64,000 nt of DNA from Salinisphaera sp002433465 (lineage in GTDB: Bacteria > Pseudomonadota > Gammaproteobacteria > Nevskiales > Salinisphaeraceae), in the NCBI RefSeq assembly GCF_040361435.1, contig NZ_APNL01000016.1, forward strand, positions 38,142 through 102,141, given 5' to 3'. Positions 29,001-35,126 of the stretch are shown piece by piece (the stretch's first letter is position 1; each line of letters starts with the position of its first letter). Both the position numbers and the translations under genes were made by a program. Below the pieces are notes generated by a model. It worked only from the letters and a program-made list of their open reading frames with translations, searched no databases and was not told the origin of the DNA.

Positions 29001-29224
29001 TCGTATTCGTGCATGAAGGCGTCGATGCCGCTGCCGTGGGCATTCTTCTTGCGTACGGCCTCGACGAGCTTGCCGGCTTCGGCCTCAACGCGCCGGCTGC
29101 TATGCGGCGAAAGCCGAGCGATCTCGATCAGTCGATTGACCTGCGCCGCCTCGTCGCAGCGATAGGTTTCCAACACACCGCGATAGGCGGGCTCGTCGAT
29201 CTGACTCGGGCGGGAATAGTCCAT
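26027..29224 (-). CDS. putA: Bifunctional proline dehydrogenase / L-glutamate-gamma-semialdehyde dehydrogenase (short PutA)
   Basis: A 1065-residue PutA that oxidises proline to glutamate in two steps. The FAD-dependent PRODH barrel (about 100-480) has RLVKGAYWDTEIKRA near 350 and ENGANSSFVNRL near 470. The NAD-dependent aldehyde dehydrogenase (about 560-1030) has the SAGQRCSALR cysteine near 833 and ETGGQNAMI. At 1065 residues it is far shorter than E. coli PutA (1320) and shows no N-terminal ribbon-helix-helix DNA-binding domain, so it cannot act as its own repressor. It ends in a short acidic tail. It lies tail to tail with putP, so the two must be controlled separately. Confidence 0.95.
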   Translation of the reverse strand: MDYSRPSQIDEPAYRGVLETYRCDEAAQVNRLIEIARLSPHSSRRVEAEAGKLVEAVRKKNAHGSGIDAFMHEYELSSQEGVVLMCLAEALLRIPDATTVDRLIDDKIGGSNWESHLGESKSWFVNASTWGLMLTGRILRYEDSPQRNFRSVLQRLVKRSGEPFIRQAVSQAMRIMGRQFVMGRTIEEAIDNARSLEKRGYSYSYDMLGEAARTDRDAQRYFDDYWHAIEECGKASRGLGPEKSPGVSVKLSALHARYELSHRVRVHKELLPRLLKLARLAAKHNINMTIDAEEAARLDLSLELFACVSQEPDLADWQGLGLAVQAYQKRALDVIDWLADLGRRHNRRIMIRLVKGAYWDTEIKRAQEAGIDGYPVFTRKMNTDVSFLACANHILEASDVFYGQFATHNAHTLAYIRQAVGERTDFEFQRLHGMGEDLYEEIVEKGERPAACRIYAPVGAHEDLLAYLVRRLLENGANSSFVNRLVDESEPVEDIVADPVFAAEKQQQARHPRIPLPYDLYGERRPNAKGVDLSDVRELDALAQGMREADAQTWRAAPLIGDTRIDFDNRSAIAVKSPADNDISVGDVVWANDEDIEAALAGAAAAADRWSATPGRERAAVLRRYADLLESHMAELIALCAREAGKNIGDGVAEVREAVDFCRYYACQVEDEFDGETLLPGPTGERNTYRLVGRGVFVCICPWNFPLAIFTGQVAAALAAGNAVIAKPAEQTCLIGHRAIQLMHEAGVPRDVLYFLPGDGPSVGAKLVADPRIAGIAFTGSLATAKAINRTLAEREGPLIPMIAETGGQNAMIVDSSALIEQVVADVIRSGFQSAGQRCSALRLLYVQTDIADTLLTMLSGAMAELSIGDPWKLSTDVTPVIDADARAGLADYVDKARKKLNTIHVCTPPEGNGTYFAPRAVELNSIDDLGEEQFGPIVHVIRYEAEDIDNVVDQINGLGYGLTFGIHSRIDTTVERVVRRIKVGNAYVNRNMIGAVVGVHPFGGEGLSGTGPKAGGPHYLYRFATERAISRDTTAAGGNASLMSLEEDEPADNVLVTPEPQRYA

Positions 29225-29558
29225 GGCTACAGCGCGTCGGCGTGGGTGAACGAAACCAACTTAGCGTGGCCGCAGCGCAGGTGTCGATTAGCCAGACGGT
29301 GGCAATAAGTCGCATACGTCCAGGGTGCCGGGCCGTGTGCAAACCTGCGCCGACGTACTTGTCGACGTTTTTCAGCCGATTACCGATCGCCTGTGCCGTG
29401 TCCGGCGTAGGCGGGACGAACGGCGTGTGAAGTGGCGTACTGCCTGCTTGCCGAATTACCAGCTCGAAATCGGGCCGACTGTGCGCTCGGGGCTGAGCGA
29501 AAATCGCGGGCATAAAAAAAGCCGCCCGACCTTGCGGTGGGCGGCTTTCCTGCCGTAA
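29225..29558. other. Gene-free stretch upstream of putA
   Basis: About 330 bases hold the promoter region of putA (minus strand) and the terminator of the Ala-Glu tRNA operon (29514-29549). I see no gene in the rest. Confidence 0.6.
29514..29549 (-). terminator. Rho-independent terminator of the tRNA-Ala/tRNA-Glu operon
   Basis: Read on the minus strand, AAAGCCGCCC pairs with GGGCGGCTTT around a short loop and is followed by a T-run. It lies just after tRNA-Glu. Confidence 0.85.
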
Positions 29559-29634
29559 TGGCGTCCCCAAGGGGATTCGAACCCCTGTCGCTGCCGTGAA
29601 AGGGCAGTGTCCTAGGCCTCTAGACGATGGGGAC
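29559..29634 (-). tRNA. tRNA-Glu (anticodon TTC)
   Basis: A 76-nt cloverleaf with acceptor GTCCCCA/TGGGGAC, anticodon loop CTTTCAC (TTC) and T-loop TTCGAAT. The 3' GCCA is encoded. It closely matches E. coli tRNA-Glu. It is the second gene of an operon after tRNA-Ala. Confidence 0.97.
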
Positions 29635-29642
29635 ACTTTTTA

Positions 29643-29718
29643 TGGTGGAGCCAGGCGGGATCGAACCGCCGACCTCAACACTGCCAGTGTTGCGCTCTCC
29701 CAGCTGAGCTATGGCCCC
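29643..29718 (-). tRNA. tRNA-Ala (anticodon GGC)
   Basis: A 76-nt cloverleaf starting GGGGCCATAGCTCAG, with GGC at the anticodon in the arm ACACTGGCAGTGT and T-loop TTCGATC. The terminal ACCA is encoded. It is separated from tRNA-Glu by 8 bases and shares its promoter. Confidence 0.97.
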
Positions 29719-29737
29719 TGATGTGCAGCGAGGGCGT

Positions 29738-29766
29738 ATTGTAGAGATTGGCGTGCGGCTTGCCAA
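29738..29766 (-). promoter_or_regulatory. Sigma-70 promoter of the tRNA-Ala/tRNA-Glu operon
   Basis: On the minus strand TTGGCA (29766-29761) and TACAAT (29743-29738) are 17 bp apart, 19 bases before tRNA-Ala. Both boxes match five of six consensus bases. Confidence 0.75.
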
Positions 29767-29777
29767 CCTCTATCGCA

Positions 29778-30860
29778 TTATTTTTTTAATGCGTTTTTCA
29801 GCGCCTCGGCTACGCGTTGCTGATCGGCCTTTTCCAGATACGGATGCATGGGCAGGCTGAGTACCCGTTCGGCCGCACGCTCGGACTTCGGAATGGCCAC
29901 ATCCGAATACAACGGCGGCTGCCGGTTCAACGGGACGGGATAGTAGACGGCGTTGGGAATACCGGCATCGTTGAGGGACTGGCGTACCCGGTCGCGATCG
30001 TCGACTTCGATCGTGTACTGAGCATAGACGCTCGTGCAGTCGGCGCCGATCACCGGCGTATGCACCACGCCGTCGAGCAGCTCGGCATAACGTGCGCCCA
30101 CCTCGGCACGCCGGGCGACCTCGTCGTCGAAGACCTCCATCTTGGCCAGAAGCACTGCCGCCTGAATGGTATCCAGACGGCCGTTGATGCCCAGCCGCGG
30201 GTGCTGGTAAGGAGCATTTTGGCCATGGTTGCGCAGTTCGCGCATGCGTTCGGCAAGCGCCGCGTCGTGGGTGAACGTCGCGCCGCCGTCGCCGTAGCAG
30301 CCCAGCGGCTTGGCCGGGAAGAAGGAGGTGGCCGCGATCGGCGATACGCCGCAGGAGCGTTTGCCTTTATAAGTGGCGCCAAAGCTCTGGGCGGCGTCTT
30401 CGATCACCGGTACGCCGTGGCGTTCGCCGATGGCGTTGATGGCGTCCATATCGGCGGTCTGGCCGAACAGGCTTACGGGGACGATCGCCTTGGTGCGATC
30501 GGTGATCTTTTCTTCGATGAGCGCGGCGTCGATGTTGTAGGTATCCGGATCGATATCCACGAACACCGCGGTCGCGCCCAGCAGGCCGATCATCTCGCCG
30601 GTGGCGATGAAGGTGAACGGCGTGGTAATGACTTCATCGCCCGGGCCGATTTCCAACGCCATCATGGCCACGAGCAGCGCATCGGTGCCGCTGGATAGCG
30701 CGATGCAGTGTTCGATGCCGACGTATTCGGCCAGACGCGCCTCCAGGGCTTCCACCTCGGGGCCCATGACATAGCGGCCGTGGTCTAGAACCGCCTGAAT
30801 GCGCGCGTCCACATCCGGTTTGATGCGCTGGTACTGGGCTTGCAGATCGATGAGTTGCAT
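29778..30860 (-). CDS. DegT/DnrJ/EryC1/StrS sugar aminotransferase, WbpE-like
   Basis: A 360-residue PLP-dependent sugar aminotransferase. It closely resembles WbpE of Pseudomonas, which makes UDP-2-acetamido-3-amino-2,3-dideoxy-glucuronate. FIDL-like MQLIDLQAQYQRIKPDVDAR, ALSSGTDALLVAMMAL, PVIEDAAQSFGATYKGKRS and TSFFPAKPLGCYGDGG follow the family order, and the last contains the PLP Lys. The other genes of that pathway (WbpA, B, D) are not in this window. It is separated from the main glycan locus by about 14 kb. ugd lies 350 bases beyond on the other strand. The exact sugar is inferred from similarity. Confidence 0.85.
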   Translation of the reverse strand: MQLIDLQAQYQRIKPDVDARIQAVLDHGRYVMGPEVEALEARLAEYVGIEHCIALSSGTDALLVAMMALEIGPGDEVITTPFTFIATGEMIGLLGATAVFVDIDPDTYNIDAALIEEKITDRTKAIVPVSLFGQTADMDAINAIGERHGVPVIEDAAQSFGATYKGKRSCGVSPIAATSFFPAKPLGCYGDGGATFTHDAALAERMRELRNHGQNAPYQHPRLGINGRLDTIQAAVLLAKMEVFDDEVARRAEVGARYAELLDGVVHTPVIGADCTSVYAQYTIEVDDRDRVRQSLNDAGIPNAVYYPVPLNRQPPLYSDVAIPKSERAAERVLSLPMHPYLEKADQQRVAEALKNALKK

Positions 30861-30934
30861 CCGGGCTCCCGGCTTCGAGGGTGATAGTTCCTTGGCTGCG
30901 CGGATTCTAGCATCGCATCGGCGCGATTTATTCG

Positions 30935-30963
30935 TTGACCCGTTATGGCTTGCGCACTAGACT
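30935..30963 (+). promoter_or_regulatory. Sigma-70 promoter of tRNA-Val(CAC)
   Basis: TTGACC (30935-30940) and TAGACT (30958-30963) are 17 bp apart. They lie 22 bases before the tRNA, with a GC-rich discriminator after the -10 box, as is common for stringently controlled RNA genes. Confidence 0.8.
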
Positions 30964-30985
30964 CTGCGCGCTCGCAAAGCGAACC

Positions 30986-31060
30986 GGGCGGTTAGCTCAG
31001 CGGTAGAGCACTGCCTTCACACGGCAGGGGTCACTAGTTCGAACCTAGTACCGCCCACCA
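30986..31060 (+). tRNA. tRNA-Val (anticodon CAC)
   Basis: A 75-nt cloverleaf with acceptor GGGCGGT/ACCGCCC and anticodon stem CTGCC/GGCAG around TTCACAC, giving CAC. The T-loop is TTCGAAC and ACCA is encoded. It has its own promoter and terminator. CAC reads only GTG; the companion tRNA-Val(TAC) is at 61288. Confidence 0.95.
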
Positions 31061-31072
31061 GAATCAAATCGA

Positions 31073-31103
31073 GGGTCAGGCCAGTCGGCCTGGCCCTTTT
31101 TTT
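31073..31103 (+). terminator. Terminator of tRNA-Val(CAC)
   Basis: A 10-bp stem GGGTCAGGCC/GGCCTGGCCC around AGTC, followed by a run of seven to eight T residues, 12 bases after the tRNA. Confidence 0.88.
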
Positions 31104-31208
31104 ATGTCCGCGCGGTTGGCGGGTGCTCGCATCCACGGGCCTGGTTGCGCATAATCGCGGCGTTCCCGGGTCATTCGACTCGTCAAACCAAGCAGTCAAG
31201 GGGTCAGT

Positions 31209-32558
31209 GTGCGTATCACGATATTCGGAACGGGTTATGTCGGTCTTGTCACCGGGGCCTGCCTCGCCCAAAGCGGCAACCACGTTGTATGCGTGGATAT
31301 CGATGAAGCCAAGATCGCGCGCCTGACGCAGGGCGAGATCCCGATTTTCGAGCCGGGGCTCGAACAGATCGTGCACGACAACGTGCGTGCCGGCCGGCTG
31401 CGCTTCACCACCGATGCCGCCGAGGCCGTGGCCCACGGGACCCTGCAGTTCATCGCCGTGGGCACGCCGCCCGACGAGGATGGCAGCGCCGATCTGCAAT
31501 ATGTGCTCAAGGTCGCTGCGACCATTGGCGCGCATATGGACGATTATCGGTTGGTGATCACCAAGTCGACGGTGCCGGTCGGCACGGCCGACAAGGTCCG
31601 GGATGCGCTGGCCGAAGCGGTGCGCAAGCGCGGCGTCGATGTCGAGTTCGACGTGGCCTCGAACCCGGAATTCCTGAAAGAGGGAGCCGCGGTCGAAGAT
31701 TTCATGAAGCCTGATCGCGTGGTGGTGGGCGTGGACAGCGACCGTGCCGCCGAACACCTGCGCGCGCTCTATGCGCCATTCAACCGCCAGCACGATCGCA
31801 CCATCGTCATGGATATCCGCTCGGCTGAACTGACCAAGTACGCGGCCAATATCGTGCTCGCGACCAAGATCAGCCTCATGAACGAGCTGTCGCAGGTCGC
31901 CGATCGCGTGGATGCGGATATCGAACAGGTGCGTAAGGCCATCGGTGCTGATCACCGTATCGGCTATCACTTTATCTATCCGGGCTGCGGCTTTGGCGGC
32001 TCCTGTTTCCCCAAGGACGTACGCGCGCTTGCGCAGACGGCCGGCAAGCTCGGCTACGAAACCGAGATCATCAACGCCGTGGAGCGGGTCAACGATCGTC
32101 AGAAGCAGGTGCTGTTCGAGAAGCTGGCGGCCCATTTCGGCGATCTGGCGGGCAAGAACATCGCGCTCTGGGGGTTGGCCTTCAAGCCCAACACCGATGA
32201 TATGCGCGAAGCGCCCAGCTGCACGCTCATGGAAGCGCTATGGGCCGCCGGGGCGAGCGTGCGCGCCTACGACCCCGAAGCCATGACGGAAACCCGGCGT
32301 ATTTACGGCGAGCGCGACGATCTGACGCTCTGCGATACGGCCGAACAGGCGGTGGAAGACGCCGACGCGCTGGTGCTGGTTACCGAATGGCATATTTTCC
32401 GTACCCCCGATTTCGGCGATATCGCACAGCGCATGCGCGAGCCGGTGCTCGTCGACGGGCGCAACATCTACAAGCCATCGTATGTCGCCCAGGCCGGATT
32501 CACCTACTACGGTATCGGCCGCTCCGCGGCCAGTGGCGCAACGCGTCACGTCGTATAA
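31209..32558 (+). CDS. ugd: UDP-glucose 6-dehydrogenase
   Basis: A 449-residue UDP-sugar dehydrogenase that makes UDP-glucuronate from UDP-glucose with two NAD+. RITIFGTGYVGLVTGACLA is the N-terminal NAD loop, GTPPDEDGSADLQYV is family-specific, YPGCGFGGSCFPKD holds the catalytic Cys (near 266), and WGLAFKPNTDDMREAPS marks the UDP-binding domain. The start is GTG at 31209 behind an AAGGGG site. Its product can feed uronic-acid-containing glycans. An fmdB-aspS pair follows. Confidence 0.93.
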   Translation: MRITIFGTGYVGLVTGACLAQSGNHVVCVDIDEAKIARLTQGEIPIFEPGLEQIVHDNVRAGRLRFTTDAAEAVAHGTLQFIAVGTPPDEDGSADLQYVLKVAATIGAHMDDYRLVITKSTVPVGTADKVRDALAEAVRKRGVDVEFDVASNPEFLKEGAAVEDFMKPDRVVVGVDSDRAAEHLRALYAPFNRQHDRTIVMDIRSAELTKYAANIVLATKISLMNELSQVADRVDADIEQVRKAIGADHRIGYHFIYPGCGFGGSCFPKDVRALAQTAGKLGYETEIINAVERVNDRQKQVLFEKLAAHFGDLAGKNIALWGLAFKPNTDDMREAPSCTLMEALWAAGASVRAYDPEAMTETRRIYGERDDLTLCDTAEQAVEDADALVLVTEWHIFRTPDFGDIAQRMREPVLVDGRNIYKPSYVAQAGFTYYGIGRSAASGATRHVV

Positions 32559-32595
32559 AATACGCGCCGTTATTGGCCTCGCAGGGGTTTCGAGC

Positions 32596-32979
32596 ATGCC
32601 CATCTACGAATATGTCTGCCGCAACTGCGGTCATGAACTTGAACGGCTCCAGCGTCTGTCGGAAGACCCGCTGACGCAGTGCCCGGCCTGTGATACGCCG
32701 GAACTCAAGCGCAAGATTTCGGCGGCCGGCTTCCGTCTGGCCGGCGGCGGCTGGTACGAAACCGACTTCAAGTCGGACGGCAAGCGCAATATTGCCAGCG
32801 GTGACGACAAAAGCGCGAAGTCGTCGGGCTCGACGTCCTCGAGCACAAGCGACAGCGCCAAGTCGGATACGTCCACCCCGTCGTCGACGCCTGCCGCCAG
32901 CGACAAAAAGTCGGATAGCGCCGCGTCCAAGCCGACCAACAAGACCAGCACCCCGTCGTCCTCGAACGCGGGCAGCTAG
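32596..32979 (+). CDS. FmdB-family zinc-ribbon protein with a Ser/Lys-rich tail
   Basis: A 127-residue protein. The first ~45 residues are the FmdB zinc ribbon: MPIYEYVCRNCGHELERLQ, then QCPACDTPELKRKI, with two CxxC pairs. Residues from about 70 on are low-complexity Ser, Thr, Lys and Asp, likely disordered. I chose ATG at 32596 because the family begins MPIYEY; the open frame upstream overlaps ugd. The family lies next to aspS in many proteobacteria, as here, but its role is not established. The tail is longer than in most homologues I know. Confidence 0.88.
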   Translation: MPIYEYVCRNCGHELERLQRLSEDPLTQCPACDTPELKRKISAAGFRLAGGGWYETDFKSDGKRNIASGDDKSAKSSGSTSSSTSDSAKSDTSTPSSTPAASDKKSDSAASKPTNKTSTPSSSNAGS

Positions 32980-33129
32980 ACATTGGAGCGCCCCGGCCGA
33001 GCCCGGCCGGGGTGTGATCGCGGCAGTTCGCTTGCACGCGCCTGCCGTGCGGAATTTTCGCGCGGGTACCGGCCAGGCGCTGCCTCTTGCTAGACTCGCG
33101 CTCTTTTGCATACCTCGAAGACGATAGCC

Positions 33130-34929
33130 ATGATGCGATCCCACTACAGCGGCGACGTCACCGCCGCTGCCATCGACAGCGAAATCACCGTCTGCGGCTG
33201 GGTGCATCGCCGCCGCGACCACGGCGGGGTGATCTTCGTCGACCTGCGTGATCGCAGCGGTCTGATCCAGGTCGTCTTCGACCCGGACGAACCCGATACC
33301 TTCGCCGAAGCCGAAAAGCTGCGCAGCGAGTACGTGATTCAGGTGACCGGGCGGGTGCGCGCGCGGCCCGAGGGCACGGTCAACAAGAATCTGGCCTCGG
33401 GCGAAATCGAGGTCTACACAACGGCGTTGACCGTGCTCAATGCTTCGGAAACCCCGCCGCTACAGCTCGACGACACCGAGAACGTGGGCGATGCCGCGCG
33501 TCTGCGCTATCGCTATGTCGAGCTGCGCAAGCCGCGCATGCAGCGCCACATTCAGCTGCGTGCCCAGGTGACCCGTGCGGTGCGCAACGCGCTCGATGAG
33601 CTCGGCTTTCTGGATATCGAAACCCCGATTCTCACGCGGGCCACCCCGGAAGGCGCGCGCGACTATCTCGTGCCCAGCCGAACCCAGCCCGGCCATTTCT
33701 TTGCGTTGCCGCAGTCGCCGCAGCTGTTCAAGCAGCTGCTGATGGTGGCGGGCATGGATCGCTATTATCAGATCGCGCGCTGCTTTCGTGACGAGGACCT
33801 GCGCGCGGACCGTCAGCCCGAGTTCACCCAGATCGATATCGAGGCCTCGTTCGTCGATGCCGACGACATCATGGCGATCAACGAAACCATGATTCGGTCG
33901 CTGTTCGCCGACGTGCTCGACGTCAAGCTGCCCGATCCGTTCCCGCGCATGAGCTATGCCGAAGCGATGCAGCGCTTCGGCTCCGACAAGCCGGATCTGC
34001 GCATCGATCTGGAGCTGGTCGATATCGCCGATCTCGTGGCCGATGCCGACTTCAAGGTGTTTTCCGGCCCGGCCAACAGCGAAACCGGCCGCGTCGCGGT
34101 CATGCGCGTGCCGGGCGGGGCGAGCCTCACGCGCAAGCAGATCGACGGCTATACCGAGTTCGTCGGTCGCTACGGCGCGAAGGGCCTGGCCTACGTCAAG
34201 GTCAACGATATCGCCGCGGGTCGCGACGGCCTGGCCTCGCCGATTCTCAAGTTTCTGTCCGATGCCGCTGTCGACGGCATCATGTCACGCAGCGGTGCCG
34301 CCGACGGCGACCTGCTCTTCTTCGGTGCCGACACCGAGACCGTGGTCAACGATGCGCTGGGTGCCCTGCGGGTTCGCCTGGGCCACGATCTCGGGCGTGT
34401 CGAAGGCGACTGGGCGCCGCTGTGGGTGGTCGACTGGCCGATGTTCGAGTACGACCCCGAGGCGAAGCGCTGGGACGCACTGCATCATCCGTTCACCGCG
34501 CCGGCGGTCAACGATGCCGACGCGCTGCGCAACGACCCCAAGAACGCGCTGTCGCAGGCCTACGACATGGTGCTCAATGGCACCGAAATCGGCGGTGGCT
34601 CGGTGCGTATCCATACGCCGGCGATGCAGCAGGCCGCCTTCGACGTGCTCGGCATCTCCCGCGAGGACGCCGAAGAGAAGTTCGGCTTCCTGCTCGAGGC
34701 GCTCAAGTTTGGCGCGCCGCCCCATGCCGGCATTGCTTTCGGGCTCGACCGACTGGTGATGCTCATGGCCGGGGCGGACTCCATTCGCGAGGTCATTGCC
34801 TTTCCCAAGACGCAGACCGCCACCGATCTGCTCACGGGTGCGCCGGGCGTGGCCGACAACGCGCAGCTGCGTGAACTGGGCATTCGGTTGCGCGCCACCG
34901 GCGACGGCAACACGCCGAAGGGGAGTTAG
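33130..34929 (+). CDS. aspS: Aspartyl-tRNA synthetase, probably non-discriminating
   Basis: A 599-residue class II synthetase. It has an N-terminal OB anticodon-binding domain, the catalytic core with RARFLVPSR-like RDYLVPSRTQPG and FRDEDLRADRQPEFTQID (motif 2 region), the bacterial GAD insert in the middle, and a C-terminal GLDRLVMLMAGADSIR (motif 3). With ATG at 33130, residue 31 is His (RRRDHGG) and residue 82 is Gly (RPEGT). These are the residues tied to relaxed tRNA-Asp/tRNA-Asn use in Pseudomonas AspRS. ATG at 33133 is an alternative start. yebC and ruvC, which often follow aspS, are absent here. Confidence 0.95.
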   Translation: MMRSHYSGDVTAAAIDSEITVCGWVHRRRDHGGVIFVDLRDRSGLIQVVFDPDEPDTFAEAEKLRSEYVIQVTGRVRARPEGTVNKNLASGEIEVYTTALTVLNASETPPLQLDDTENVGDAARLRYRYVELRKPRMQRHIQLRAQVTRAVRNALDELGFLDIETPILTRATPEGARDYLVPSRTQPGHFFALPQSPQLFKQLLMVAGMDRYYQIARCFRDEDLRADRQPEFTQIDIEASFVDADDIMAINETMIRSLFADVLDVKLPDPFPRMSYAEAMQRFGSDKPDLRIDLELVDIADLVADADFKVFSGPANSETGRVAVMRVPGGASLTRKQIDGYTEFVGRYGAKGLAYVKVNDIAAGRDGLASPILKFLSDAAVDGIMSRSGAADGDLLFFGADTETVVNDALGALRVRLGHDLGRVEGDWAPLWVVDWPMFEYDPEAKRWDALHHPFTAPAVNDADALRNDPKNALSQAYDMVLNGTEIGGGSVRIHTPAMQQAAFDVLGISREDAEEKFGFLLEALKFGAPPHAGIAFGLDRLVMLMAGADSIREVIAFPKTQTATDLLTGAPGVADNAQLRELGIRLRATGDGNTPKGS

Positions 34930-35126
34930 CGCGCCGCTTCGTTACCGGCGAAAACTGTTGGCCCGACAAGCCGGCGCCGCCTCGAGCGGTTGCCGGCTTT
35001 GTTGTATCTGGCAACCGGTTTTGACGTTCAGACGGCAGGCGGGAGAGTCTCGACCTGTGTTTTGGGATAAAAATCCTAAAGCGTGGGAGGCGCGCCCATC
35101 GCGCCAATGGCAAGGGGAACCCAGTC

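Noticed and set aside
26993..29308. 771-codon open frame on the plus strand
   Set aside because: Antisense to putA, whose catalytic motifs are all in the minus frame.
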